Assembly (NCBI GenBank): GCA_016195565.1
Contig: JACPZK010000028.1
Coordinates: forward strand, 1 to 44,568
Source of the DNA: Nitrospirota bacterium
GTDB taxonomy: Bacteria; Nitrospirota; Thermodesulfovibrionia; Thermodesulfovibrionales; UBA1546
Direction of reading: 5' to 3'
DNA: 44,568 nucleotides
The notes under the pieces are model-generated. The model had not been told where the DNA came from. It ran no database searches and saw only the letters and a program-made list of their open reading frames with translations. Of the stretch, positions 1 to 7,987 are shown one piece after another (positions within the stretch are counted from its first letter, which is position 1; each line of letters begins with the position of its first letter). Both the position numbers and the translations under genes were made by a program.

Positions 1-889
1 ATCTTGATTTCAACAGTTCTGCCTTAATCTGCATTATCATTTCATTATTTCTGTCAATTTTTCTATAAACAAGAAATATCTCGTTTTTAATTGCCGTTCC
101 ACCCTTCCACAACATCTTTATTCTGCCTCTATTTAATTCTCCACTACATAAATAGTCTGGAAGCAGACTAATGCCAAACCCTAACTCAACAGCCTTTTTA
201 ATTGCATGCAGGTTTGGAATTACCATTGTTGGCTGTATATTGGGCCTCTTTTTAAAATTTTCAAGCCAAAAGCGTCTGATTATCGGCAAATTGGTATCGT
301 AAGTAATCCATTTTTGATTTGTAAGCCAATGTTCAAATAGATTATTTTGCTCATCTCTTTTGCTCTTTTTAAAATTTGGCAGTAAAATATCCGATGCGCC
401 CACCAACAAGAAACTCTCATCAGCTAATTTTGTAAACTCAAAATCTTTTTTGTCAGGCTTTTGCGTTGCAATCACAATATCTAAATCTCCTTTTTCCAAT
501 TTCTCAATTAATTTGGCAGTTATATCAAACTGGAACCAAAACCTGAAAATAGAATTTTTTAATTTATGCAGTGCAATTTGATGAAAATACTCCAATGGGG
601 TGCCAATGCGTATGAGCGGCAGTTCTTTGCTAATTCTTTTGAATTTCTGCTCAACCCTTTCAAGCCCCTCAATAGCCCCGATTAACTGGCTGTAAAGCTC
701 TTTGCCATATTCAGTAGGCACCATCTTTCTGGGTGTGCGAATGAATAGCTTGCGACCCATTAATGTTTCCAATGCAGAAAGGTGTTGGCTAACGCCCGGC
801 TGGGTCATATATAACGCCTCTGCTGCTCCAGTTATTGTGCCAATCTTATAAATAGCAGTAAAGCTGCGATACCATTCTAAATTTACCAT
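1..889 (-). CDS. LysR-family transcriptional regulator (3' end cut by window edge)
   Basis: About 296 residues are visible before the window edge, so the protein is almost complete for a LysR family of about 300. It starts MVNLEWYRSF and has the typical N-terminal helix-turn-helix, with the recognition helix in MTQPGVSQHLSALE (about residues 28-41) followed by GRKLFIRTPRKMVPTEYG. The rest matches the two-lobed effector-binding domain, including PNLHAIKKAVELGFGISLLP near residue 250, a typical LysR C-terminal stretch. It is transcribed away from the beta-propeller/DJ-1 gene at 1082, the usual LysR-target arrangement, so that gene is the likely target. The effector is unknown. The A+T-rich composition is shared with its neighbour and unlike the core genes further right, which fits acquisition as a pair (inference). 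Confidence 0.9.
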   Translation of the reverse strand, partial: MVNLEWYRSFTAIYKIGTITGAAEALYMTQPGVSQHLSALETLMGRKLFIRTPRKMVPTEYGKELYSQLIGAIEGLERVEQKFKRISKELPLIRIGTPLEYFHQIALHKLKNSIFRFWFQFDITAKLIEKLEKGDLDIVIATQKPDKKDFEFTKLADESFLLVGASDILLPNFKKSKRDEQNNLFEHWLTNQKWITYDTNLPIIRRFWLENFKKRPNIQPTMVIPNLHAIKKAVELGFGISLLPDYLCSGELNRGRIKMLWKGGTAIKNEIFLVYRKIDRNNEMIMQIKAELLKSR

Positions 890-925
890 AAAAATATTTA
901 TATATATATCAAGATTATATTATTT

Positions 926-941
926 GAATTATAGATAATTC
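926..941. promoter_or_regulatory. Perfect palindrome in the LysR/propeller divergent intergenic region
   Basis: GAATTAT-AG-ATAATTC is a perfect 7-2-7 palindrome about 40 bp upstream of the LysR start. It fits the T-N11-A dyad of LysR boxes. It is the only clear dyad in this 190-bp A+T-rich divergent region and is the best candidate operator for autoregulation and control of the gene at 1082. Confidence 0.45.
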
Positions 942-1081
942 TAAGTTATATTGCAATAAAAAAGAAAATGAAAGGAGGGAAGCCGAAATGCTTTAACACA
1001 TTCATAATTTTTCAGTGCTGAAGGGTATTGGTAAAAAAATAACTAAACGGATGATTAGTGAAAACAGATAAGGAGAACAAA

Positions 1082-2764
1082 ATGGTATCAAAAACTACTT
1101 TTAAAGGATTATTAACAATAATTGTGTTATTTTTTGCTTCTATAAATTATACTTGGGCACAAGAAATACCAGATGTAACGTACACGCTGCATGGTGAAAA
1201 TGTTTATCCTGAAGGTATTACTTATGATGCAAAAACCGAATCGTTGTTTGTAGGTAGTTTTTATAAAGGCGAAATTCAACATATACAAAAAGGGAATGTT
1301 ACTGTTTTTGTCCCTGCTGGACAGGATGAGCTTCATTCAGTAGTTGGTCTGTTCGCAGATGCTAAAAGACGACGTCTATGGGTATGTAATTCTGAAGCAG
1401 GGGCAAGTCAACGCTCCACACCTGAATCAATCGGCAAGGCAAGCGTTCATATTTATGATTTAGATAGAAAGGTGCTGCTAAAAAAAGTTGCTTTAACTCA
1501 GCAATCAGGCCATTTTTGCAATGATATTGCTCTGGATGCAAATGGCAATGCTTATATCACGGATTCTTTCAGTCCTATCATTTGGAAAGTGGATAGTACA
1601 ACCTTTGTTTTAAGTGAATTTGTAAATGATGACAGATTCCGTGGCGAGGGCTTCAATTTGAATGGGATTCAAATTACTTCGGATGGAAAGTATTTAATTA
1701 CTGTCAAAATGAATTCTGGCCAGTTGTTCCGAATCTCACTAAAAGACAGAGCAGTGATAGAAATAAAATTAAATCGGCCGATTGATGCCGGAGATGGTAT
1801 GATTTTTTCTGACAAGCACGAATTACTTGTGGTAGAGGGGTTTGGCGCCAAAGAACCAGGAATCGCAAACCTCATATTCTCAAAAGATTATAGTTCAGCC
1901 ACTGTTTCCAAGAAATTTCAATCGCCAAGAATAAAGGTGCCGACCACTATAACGATTGCGGACGGTAGACTGTTTGTAGTCAACAGTCAATTTAACCACC
2001 TTTTTAAGCCCGAAGAATTAGGCCCACCTGAGCCAGCATTTAGCATAGTAGGGTTTGACCTTAAACAATTAAAACAACAAGGAGGTGTAGCAATGAAAAA
2101 GGTATTATTCGTAGTAACAAACCATGATAAATTAGGCAATACTGGGAAACAAACAGGTTTTTACCTGTCAGAAGTTTCCCATCCACATAAGGTATTGACC
2201 GAGAAAGGATTTGAAATTGATTTTGTGAGCCCGAAGGGCGGCAAGGCTCCAATGGATGGGATTGACCTCAATGACCCAATCAACAAATCCTTTCTTAACA
2301 ACAAGAGCTATGTTGCCAAAGTGGAAAACACACTTACTCCGAATCAGGTGAACCCTGCCGACTATGCCGCAATCTTTTATGCAGGAGGACACGGTACAAT
2401 GTGGGATTTCCCGGATAATGAGAAGATTGCAAAAATCGCATCTGCTGTTTACGAGAATGGCGGGGTGGTAGCAGCCGTTTGCCATGGACCTGCAGGATTG
2501 GTAAATATCAAACTGCCCAATGGTAAATATTTGGTGGATGGCAAAACAGTATCTTCCTTTACAAACGAAGAAGAAAAGGCCGTAGGACTTAACAATGTGG
2601 TTCCGTTTCTGCTTGAGTCCATGCTGATTGAACGAGGGGCAAGGCATACAAAAGCTCCACTCTGGCAGTTGCATGTTGAGGTAAGCGAAAGACTCATTAC
2701 AGGTCAAAACCCTGCCTCTGCTGAGCAGGTAGGAAGGGCGATGGTCAAATTACTTTCAAAATAG
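1082..2764 (+). CDS. Secreted SMP-30-like beta-propeller fused to a DJ-1/PfpI domain
   Basis: I place the start at the ATG at 1082, 6 nt after AAGGAG (1070-1075); a GTG at 1058 is in frame but precedes that site. The product is 560 aa. Residues 1-26 are a signal peptide (hydrophobic LLTIIVLFFASI, then TWA before QEIP), so export is expected. Residues about 30-335 resemble SMP-30/gluconolactonase/NHL propellers (PEGITYDAKTESLFVGSF, CNDIALDANGNAYITDSF). Residues 338-560 form a complete DJ-1/PfpI (Hsp31-like) domain with AGGHGTMWDF and the nucleophile elbow AVCHGPAGL, the family's catalytic cysteine. The DJ-1 part begins with its own AAGGAGG (2079-2085) and ATG (2093), as if two adjacent genes lost the stop codon between them. 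A signal peptide on a normally cytoplasmic DJ-1 enzyme is odd. The LysR gene upstream is the likely regulator. Confidence 0.85.
   Translation: MVSKTTFKGLLTIIVLFFASINYTWAQEIPDVTYTLHGENVYPEGITYDAKTESLFVGSFYKGEIQHIQKGNVTVFVPAGQDELHSVVGLFADAKRRRLWVCNSEAGASQRSTPESIGKASVHIYDLDRKVLLKKVALTQQSGHFCNDIALDANGNAYITDSFSPIIWKVDSTTFVLSEFVNDDRFRGEGFNLNGIQITSDGKYLITVKMNSGQLFRISLKDRAVIEIKLNRPIDAGDGMIFSDKHELLVVEGFGAKEPGIANLIFSKDYSSATVSKKFQSPRIKVPTTITIADGRLFVVNSQFNHLFKPEELGPPEPAFSIVGFDLKQLKQQGGVAMKKVLFVVTNHDKLGNTGKQTGFYLSEVSHPHKVLTEKGFEIDFVSPKGGKAPMDGIDLNDPINKSFLNNKSYVAKVENTLTPNQVNPADYAAIFYAGGHGTMWDFPDNEKIAKIASAVYENGGVVAAVCHGPAGLVNIKLPNGKYLVDGKTVSSFTNEEEKAVGLNNVVPFLLESMLIERGARHTKAPLWQLHVEVSERLITGQNPASAEQVGRAMVKLLSK
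2079..2095 (+). promoter_or_regulatory. Internal Shine-Dalgarno and in-frame ATG at the DJ-1 domain
   Basis: AAGGAGG at 2079-2085, a 7-nt spacer and ATG at 2093 lie inside the fused gene, in the same frame, exactly where the DJ-1/PfpI domain starts (MKKVLFVVTN). This would allow a separate 223-aa cytoplasmic DJ-1 protein, the normal size for that family, to be made from the same mRNA. Confidence 0.65.
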
Positions 2765-2802
2765 GCTTTTACATGCATTGGGCGAATAGCCTCAATTAGG
2801 GG

Positions 2803-3075
2803 CTATTCGCCTTTAAACTCCTTTAGCTCTCTATCAATGAAGCAACCGATAATAGCTCTGTAAATCTGTTCTGCTATATAAGGGTCAAGACCTGCCTCTG
2901 CTGCCTTTGACTTAACTTTATTTATGACCTGTTCAACCCTCTTTGGGTCTCGCACTCCTTGCTCATCTTTTTTCAGCTTTCCTGCCTTAATTACCAGTTT
3001 TGCTCTTTTTGATAAAAGCTCTATTATCTCGTCATCAATTTTATCTATTTTTTGTCTTATTTCTTCAAGTGCCAT
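2803..3075 (-). CDS. Chorismate mutase, AroQ type, monofunctional
   Basis: A 90-aa all-helical AroQ chorismate mutase, converting chorismate to prephenate for Phe/Tyr synthesis. The start at 3075 is chosen because AGAGGAG lies just upstream; an ATG at 3096 lacks such a site. Visible motifs are the first helix EEIRQKIDKIDDEIIELLSK (the Arg that contacts substrate, and the LL-S/KR pattern), then KRAKLVIKAGKLKK and DPKRVEQVINKVK, and the final helix with AEQIYRAIIGCFIDRE. The length is that of the free-standing domain, with no prephenate dehydratase or dehydrogenase attached. It is the last gene of the minus-strand island and has no other aromatic-pathway gene beside it. Family assignment is strong; its role as the main cellular enzyme is not shown. 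Confidence 0.85.
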   Translation of the reverse strand: MALEEIRQKIDKIDDEIIELLSKRAKLVIKAGKLKKDEQGVRDPKRVEQVINKVKSKAAEAGLDPYIAEQIYRAIIGCFIDRELKEFKGE

Positions 3076-3117
3076 TTTAACTCCTCTTAGAAGCACTATG
3101 TCTACTTCTATGATTTT

Positions 3118-3576
3118 TTATTTCTTCCCTCCATACATCGTAAATATCCCATATTTGTAAAAGCAGTCAACTTCCTTGAAGCCAATCTTTTTCAAGGCGC
3201 CCAGTTGATTACCCAGTGTATCGGGTTTGTTATCCTTATTGTCTTTATATCTGCGCATTGTATCATCACCGTAATTAGATTTGTTGAATTCTGTCATAAT
3301 CTTATCCTTTTCCAAATCCAAGTCTTTTCGGACATATCTGTCTGTATACCATCTATTCTCTGGTTTCCCTGCCTCTTGAGCAAGTATTCTCACAACATTG
3401 GAGTGTGCAGGTCTATCAGGTTCTCCTATCCACATGTCAATAAGAGGAATATTGGAATGTTCTTTTTCCGCTATTTGCCTAATCCGTTTGATTTTTTCAA
3501 ACTTATATATCTCTGTTTCATCACCAAATTTCCTGCCGCCTAATCTTTCTGCAATAGTATCTTTGAGAAAAACCAT
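3118..3576 (-). pseudogene. Chimeric remnant: aminotransferase N-terminus joined to a methyltransferase C-terminus
   Basis: An open frame of 152 codons made from two unrelated parts. Residues 1 to about 78 match the N-terminus of an LL-diaminopimelate-aminotransferase-like PLP enzyme (IAERLGGRKFG, TEIYKFEKIKRI, LIDMWIGEPDRPA, KPENRWYTD). That family is about 400 aa, and here it stops before any PLP-binding lysine. From about residue 85 the sequence resembles the last 65-70 residues of a class I SAM methyltransferase (IMTEFNKSNYGDDTMRRYKD, then LKKIGFKEVDCFYKYGIF and MYGGKK), without the SAM-binding half. The join is in frame. It overlaps the 3' end of the GNAT remnant by 37 bp. I regard it as a deletion product with no enzymatic function; both family assignments are from memory of family sequences. 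Confidence 0.65.
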
Positions 3577-4029
3577 GTCATCGGAATATCTGCTTCCAAT
3601 TGACCAGTGGTTCCACGAATTCTACAATTCATCTTCCCTTCGATCTGAAAACCAAAAGATTTATATAATGCGATTGCACGCTTGTTACTCTCCCGAACAA
3701 TAAGTTCAACACGTATTATCTCTGGATATTCTTTCTTAATCAAAGCAAAAAATTCACTAAAAAGAGACCGTCCGATACCCTTTCCCTGAAACTTGAGATC
3801 AATCGCAATTGTCAAATTCCCCAATATGTGATCAAAGACCTTAAGCCTCAGTTGATACGCATGTAATTCTCCCACAATGTCTCCAGAATTTTTATCCAAA
3901 GCCACCAACTCAATTCCAGACTCACGACTATGCAACATAAACTCTTCGATATACTCAGCACTAATCTCATCACATTCTCGTACAAGACCACATAAGCTTG
4001 CTTATTTTCTTCAGGTCATTGTCCTTCAT
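3540..4029 (-). pseudogene. GNAT-family N-acetyltransferase, frameshifted near its start
   Basis: The downstream part (ATG at 3938, 132 codons) has GNAT core motifs: the acetyl-CoA loop LKFQGKGIGRSLFSEF (Q/R-x-x-G-x-G/A), VELIVRESNKRAIALYKSFGF and a preceding GELHAYQLRLKVFDH strand region. The family is usually 150-170 aa, so the N-terminus is short. The same frame stays open and coding-like upstream (CGLVRECDEISAEYIEEF) until a TAA at 4002-4004, while an ATG at 4029 in the next frame gives MKDNDLKKISKL. One base too many around 3992-4004 would explain this: 4029 to 3540 is 490 nt, one more than a multiple of three. The C-terminal end runs into the aminotransferase fragment, so that end may be altered as well. 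A shortened protein from 3938 is possible. Confidence 0.6.
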
Positions 4030-4087
4030 TGTTTTTTAGCTGTTCGGTTAAGTATTTTTCAGAAATTCCTCAATCACCGGACATAAT

Positions 4088-4804
4088 TCATTTCCCTGTA
4101 ATCGCTTTTTTCATCTTTTCAGGCAGTCTTTTTGAGCCCTCTCTAAGCGTAAGTCCCGATGCTTTATTCTTTATCTTCATGAGGAAATTAAAAGCTTCAT
4201 CAGGATTTGCCTTTGCCATCTCTCTTAATCCCCAGCCAATGGCCTTTCTGATAAAAAACTCTTTCTCAGAAACCATCCGCTCTGCGAATTCAAAGAACAG
4301 TTTTTTGTCGCCCATATCCTGTCTGAAAAGAAGTATCTGTGAAATCAAGGATGCCCTCCTCATCCAGAAATTTTCAGACTTGCTCCATTTTTTCAAATAA
4401 TTGAATGCCTTTTTATTTTTCTCAAGAACCGCGCCTACAAGGTGGATTGATATATCATCCACGAGGTCCCATCCCGTGGACTGCATGAGCATTTTCTCAA
4501 GCACCGGCATTATTGAAAGATTGAGGCATTCGGGATAGAATTGCAGCATTCTTAGTCCGAGACGCTTTTCGTCATGATATTCCGAATCCCACATCCTTTG
4601 TGCAAGTTCCAATATATACTTGCGACTTGCATCACTATTTGATTTTCTGAATTCTTTTGCTATCTTATCGGTAAGCGGCAGTGAGACGCCGAAAAATTTA
4701 AACGGGCTTTTCAGATAGCGTTTTTCCTGCACAGCACGTTCACTGTTTGAATATCGTTTTAACTCATCTCTCAGAGCGTAGATTTGTTTTTGAATTTTCG
4801 GCAT
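4088..4804 (-). CDS. AlkD-like DNA alkylation repair protein (HEAT-like repeats)
   Basis: A 238-aa helical-repeat protein of the AlkC/AlkD DNA glycosylase superfamily, which removes alkylated purines without base flipping. Typical stretches are KSPFKFFGVSLP near residue 32, the central STGWDLVDDISIHLVG around residue 110 (with the WDLVD core containing the Asp used by AlkD) and FWMRRASLIS, then FFIRKAIGWGLREMAK near 190. Length matches the family (220-240). AAGGA lies 9 nt before the ATG. The stop codon of the upstream CGGC gene is only 5 nt away, so they are cotranscribed. Confidence 0.85.
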   Translation of the reverse strand: MPKIQKQIYALRDELKRYSNSERAVQEKRYLKSPFKFFGVSLPLTDKIAKEFRKSNSDASRKYILELAQRMWDSEYHDEKRLGLRMLQFYPECLNLSIMPVLEKMLMQSTGWDLVDDISIHLVGAVLEKNKKAFNYLKKWSKSENFWMRRASLISQILLFRQDMGDKKLFFEFAERMVSEKEFFIRKAIGWGLREMAKANPDEAFNFLMKIKNKASGLTLREGSKRLPEKMKKAITGK

Positions 4805-4809
4805 ATAAA

Positions 4810-5244
4810 CTAATCCTTCTCCAAAATCAAATCAACCATCATTTTCCTGGGCTGGCAGAAGAGCTTTTTGACCCTCTCGCGGTATTCTTCCGGTGTAACA
4901 CGCTCCTGATGCGTGCCGATTATGATTTTAATGTTAGGGAACGCCTCCTCTAAGGCTGCCTTATATTTTTCTTTGAACGGACAGAGCGCCTTCATGCAGT
5001 ATGTGAAATGGATGGCATCAACCCTGAATTCGGTAAGCGCCCTGATACGCTGAAGCAGTTTGTCAGCGCCTGTTAGAGTAGGACAGCCGGGGCAACTGAT
5101 AATGCCTACTAAATCCAAGGGCTCATCCTTTGGATAATCTGCAAAGGCTCCCCTGCGCTTTCTGAAATCGGCAAGACAGCTTGCAGAGGAGCATCCTAAA
5201 TCCTGCGTTGCATTAGAGCATGTGAGGATGCCTATTCGTGCCAT
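4810..5244 (-). CDS. CGGC-domain protein (putative metal-binding)
   Basis: A 144-aa protein matching the CGGC domain family, cysteine-rich and thought to bind metal; the biochemical role is not established. The first residues are MARIGILTCSNATQDLGCSS. Cysteines cluster at the N-terminus and in the central SCPGCPTL, which here replaces the CGGC signature, and further Cys lie in FTYCMKALCPF. The closing helix begins after TPEEYRERVKKLF. AAAGGAGG precedes the ATG. It sits between the AlkD-like gene and a cupin gene, all on the minus strand with gaps of 5-25 nt. Confidence 0.8.
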   Translation of the reverse strand: MARIGILTCSNATQDLGCSSASCLADFRKRRGAFADYPKDEPLDLVGIISCPGCPTLTGADKLLQRIRALTEFRVDAIHFTYCMKALCPFKEKYKAALEEAFPNIKIIIGTHQERVTPEEYRERVKKLFCQPRKMMVDLILEKD

Positions 5245-5269
5245 ACGAATCCTCCTTTCATCCGAGCCT

Positions 5270-5605
5270 TTATTTCAAAAACTCTTTTCTCACAGGCGAC
5301 CATGCATCTACGGCTTTACAAGGCGAATTGGCCGTAAAGGCCGAATGAACGGCATTTGATGGTATTGCAATAACATCCCCTGCCTTCAGCGCAGTTGTCT
5401 TCCCTCCATAGGTAAAAGTTAATTCCCCGTCAAGCACCAGCGTTATCTGTTCAGCTTCATGATGATGTTCAGGAAATACAGTATTCGGCTCCATCTCAAA
5501 ATAGGTGAGCATTGTTTTTTCCAATCCCACAGCCCACATCTTTGCGCCAGAAACGCTGGGTTTTAATTGTAGATCAGTTTTTCGATATAAGGTTATTTTA
5601 TTCAT
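5270..5605 (-). CDS. Small single-domain cupin protein
   Basis: A 111-aa single cupin barrel. Motif 1 appears as FPEHHHEAEQITLVLDGELTF (H-H-x4-E-x6-G, metal ligands His, His and Glu) and motif 2 as PSNAVHSAF (final His). The C-terminus VDAWSPVRKEFLK is nearly repeated in the cupin at 11041 (VDAWYPIREDYL), so the two are paralogues. A purine-rich GGGGG site precedes the ATG. Such cupins range from isomerases to metal-dependent sensors, so the substrate cannot be named. Part of a run of co-oriented genes with the NIPSNAP gene 17 nt upstream. Confidence 0.85.
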   Translation of the reverse strand: MNKITLYRKTDLQLKPSVSGAKMWAVGLEKTMLTYFEMEPNTVFPEHHHEAEQITLVLDGELTFTYGGKTTALKAGDVIAIPSNAVHSAFTANSPCKAVDAWSPVRKEFLK

Positions 5606-5622
5606 AAGACCCCCTTACCCTT

Positions 5623-5928
5623 TCATTCAAACACAGGCCGCATAAAACTACGCCCATAGCTTATAATGCACCGTGTCTTTTCTGCATAGGCAAATGCAGC
5701 CTGACAATCAGTATCCGTTTTAATCCTTTCCCGATATTTCTCATATTCTGTCAGACTCGGAAAACTGAATAAAGCCACTGCTATATTATTCGCGCCCTCA
5801 TGCGGCAGAAAATAGCCATGATGCTTGCCGCCGAATTTATTTACGAGCGGAATCCACATCCTTGCATACTTCTCAAAGTCTTCACCCTTATATGGATCAA
5901 TAACATAACGCAAATAACATGTAACCAT
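5623..5928 (-). CDS. NIPSNAP-family dimeric alpha/beta-barrel protein
   Basis: A 101-aa protein with the NIPSNAP ferredoxin-like fold pattern: the opening strand MVTCYLRYVIDP, KYARMWIPLVNKFGGKHHGYFLP (the usual WxxLV-KFGGxxxGYF stretch) and FSFPSLTEYEKYRERIKTD. Members often accompany flavin or quinone enzymes, but no general reaction is known. TAGGAGG lies 7 nt upstream of the ATG. Same operon as the metallo-hydrolase (19-nt gap) and the cupin. Confidence 0.85.
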   Translation of the reverse strand: MVTCYLRYVIDPYKGEDFEKYARMWIPLVNKFGGKHHGYFLPHEGANNIAVALFSFPSLTEYEKYRERIKTDTDCQAAFAYAEKTRCIISYGRSFMRPVFE

Positions 5929-5946
5929 TATTCCGCCTCCTATGTT

Positions 5947-6864
5947 TTATTTCTTCAGATATTTCATCTGAATATTTGACTGAATAAGAGACTCAAGTTC
6001 TGCTCTTGACGGCAGTGCCTTTTTTATTTCTGTTGAGATGAATGCAACATCATTTGAATTGGCCGCAAGTTCCTTGGCCTTTTTGTCAAAGGCAATCAGA
6101 TAATTCTTCATGTCCTCAATGTCTTTTTTACTCGAAATAGGCCCATGTCCGGGAATTATTTTCTCCACATCAATTGTCATGATGTAATCGAGCACTTTGA
6201 CCCAGCTTTCAATATCTCCATCAGCAATATACGGGTGGTAGTTTGTGAATAAAATATCCCCTGCAAACAGTATTTTATTTTCAGGCAGATAGATCATAAT
6301 GCTTCCCTCTGTGTGCGAAGAACCGGTATAGATAAGTTCTACTTTCTGGCCGCCCAAATCGATTTCCATTCTGTCAGTAAAGGTCAATTCAGGATATACA
6401 ATCTTCGTGCCTTTCATATCTTTTTCTGCAAGTCCATATACTCTTGAGTTTTTAAGGGTGGCTTCGCTTTCTTTTTTCATTTTCTCTGCGTCTTTTACCT
6501 GTGAAATAATTACTGCGCCAAGTTTCTTGAACTCTGAATTGCCGAATGTATGGTCGAGATGGTTGTGAGTATTGATGACATATTTTATCGGCTTCTTCGA
6601 AATTGCCCTTATATCCCCGATAAATCGCCTTGCTTCTTTCGCCGATATAAGCGTATCAATCACCACAATACCTTCCCTGCCGATAATTATGCCCGCATTC
6701 GCACCGTAGCTGTTTTGAGGGGTGCTGTTTTTCGTATCCACATACGAATAAACGCCATCAGCTATCTTTGTCAGTTTTTCTGCAGCAAATACATTTCCGC
6801 ATAATACGGCATAAACCATAACAACCAATACTGCCAGCCATTTGATGCCACTGTGCTTTTTCAT
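5947..6864 (-). CDS. Exported MBL-fold metallo-hydrolase
   Basis: A 305-aa metallo-beta-lactamase-fold hydrolase. Residues 1-28 are a signal peptide ending in NVFA-AEK. The metal-binding motif THNHLDH (H100, H102, D104, H105) is intact, with further ligands likely in SSHTEGS (about residue 183) and IPGHG (about 240); AGDILF supplies the bridging Asp region. The layout resembles quinoprotein-relay or B1/B2-like periplasmic MBL proteins rather than glyoxalase II. The substrate is unknown. It sits in a tight minus-strand operon between the NTF2-like and NIPSNAP genes, with AAAGGAGG before the ATG. Confidence 0.85.
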   Translation of the reverse strand: MKKHSGIKWLAVLVVMVYAVLCGNVFAAEKLTKIADGVYSYVDTKNSTPQNSYGANAGIIIGREGIVVIDTLISAKEARRFIGDIRAISKKPIKYVINTHNHLDHTFGNSEFKKLGAVIISQVKDAEKMKKESEATLKNSRVYGLAEKDMKGTKIVYPELTFTDRMEIDLGGQKVELIYTGSSHTEGSIMIYLPENKILFAGDILFTNYHPYIADGDIESWVKVLDYIMTIDVEKIIPGHGPISSKKDIEDMKNYLIAFDKKAKELAANSNDVAFISTEIKKALPSRAELESLIQSNIQMKYLKK

Positions 6865-6887
6865 TTTAATTCCTCCTTTGTATTTGT

Positions 6888-7355
6888 TTATGCATTATTT
6901 CTGACCGCTGTCTGATAGCGAGCCAAAAGTGTTGGATCATCAATTGAACCGTGATGATGAACCTGCAGCCACTGTCCGTCAAATAATTTGAAGATTCTGG
7001 TAGTCCTTATTGCCAGTTTGACAATATTGTCACCGATGCGGAATTCACCACGCTCCCTGCCTATAGCATAAAACATTTCTTTTGTCTCATGTATTGTATA
7101 GTCATAGAATTCAACATAAACCCTTGCTGGTCCATTAAATATGCGTTCATAAACTGCCTTTATTTCATCCCATCCCTTCTTAATGTCGCCAAGGGGGTTA
7201 TCCATTGCAATATCCTCGGTTTGTGCCCAGTTTTTGGACATGAGCATAATATCGCGGGTATTGAAGGCGCGGTAAAACTGAACAAGCGAGCAAAAAAGAG
7301 ATGACGGGTCTTCCTGATTTTCGTTTCCTGTTATCGGTATTTGTATTGGTTGCAT
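6888..7355 (-). CDS. NTF2-like / SnoaL-like family protein
   Basis: A 155-aa protein with the NTF2-like cone fold pattern: LVQFYRAFNTRDIMLMSKNWAQTEDIAMDNPLG (helix, then the first strand), GWDEIKAVYERIFNGPARV, and the closing beta strands IRTTRIFKLFDGQWLQVHHHGS. Members are ketosteroid-isomerase-like enzymes or small-molecule binders; no catalytic residue can be assigned with certainty. AGGAGG lies 7 nt before the ATG. Neighbours are a flavoprotein upstream and the exported MBL hydrolase downstream, with gaps of about 20 nt. Confidence 0.8.
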   Translation of the reverse strand: MQPIQIPITGNENQEDPSSLFCSLVQFYRAFNTRDIMLMSKNWAQTEDIAMDNPLGDIKKGWDEIKAVYERIFNGPARVYVEFYDYTIHETKEMFYAIGRERGEFRIGDNIVKLAIRTTRIFKLFDGQWLQVHHHGSIDDPTLLARYQTAVRNNA

Positions 7356-7373
7356 TTCAGCGCCTCCTGCACC

Positions 7374-7958
7374 TTATCTGGCAAGCTTACGGCCAAAGGC
7401 CATTGCCCGTTCGCGAAGTTCTCCGTCCTGTTTGATGTCATCGTTATACATGGATGCAAAAGGAACGAGTAGTGAGTCTATTTCGATACCTGCAAATCCG
7501 GCAGTTGCCTTGAAGGTCTGTTCCACAAGGCTGAGTCCGGGATTGATGTCGCCTCCTGCTGTTGCGATCAGCCCAAGTTTGAGCTTGCCGAGATTGTGAT
7601 AGTAGTTTCCTTTTTCCGGATCGAGTTTAATCAGCGAATACATCCTGTCCATAAGCAGTTTCAACTGTGCGCTCGGCCCAAAGAAATAAACAGGAGTTGC
7701 GAATACAACAACATCATTATCCGGTATTTTTGCCAGAACAGGCTTCATCTCATCATCCACAGCGCACTCGAATTTATCCGACTTCTGGCATCCCAAACAG
7801 GCGATGCAGCCGTTATTCTTACTTTTCAATTGGGCTACATCTATAACCTCAACATCTGCTCCTGCATCCTTTGCTCCCTCAACAAACCATCCTACAACAG
7901 TATTGGTATTGCCTTTCTTTCTCGGACTGCCGCTTAAAATCATAATCTTTTTACTCAT
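7374..7958 (-). CDS. Flavodoxin-fold NAD(P)H-dependent oxidoreductase (iron-sulfur flavoprotein-like)
   Basis: A 194-aa FMN-binding flavodoxin-fold protein. The phosphate loop reads SGSPRKKGNTNTV at residues 9-21. GCIACLGCQKSDKFEC near residue 50 is the compact cysteine motif found in iron-sulfur flavoproteins and related FMN reductases, followed by VDDEM. ATPVYFFGPSAQLKLLMDR is the conserved FMN-contacting loop. Expected role: cytoplasmic reduction of quinones, nitro compounds or other acceptors. GGAGG lies just before the ATG. It sits between the Old Yellow Enzyme gene and the NTF2-like gene. Confidence 0.85.
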   Translation of the reverse strand: MSKKIMILSGSPRKKGNTNTVVGWFVEGAKDAGADVEVIDVAQLKSKNNGCIACLGCQKSDKFECAVDDEMKPVLAKIPDNDVVVFATPVYFFGPSAQLKLLMDRMYSLIKLDPEKGNYYHNLGKLKLGLIATAGGDINPGLSLVEQTFKATAGFAGIEIDSLLVPFASMYNDDIKQDGELRERAMAFGRKLAR

Positions 7959-7987
7959 AACCTATCCTCCAATTCTTTTTAAAAGGA

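Noticed and set aside
2168-2707. 179-codon minus-strand frame opposite the DJ-1 domain
   Set aside because: Shadow of the conserved frame; no family match or ribosome site.
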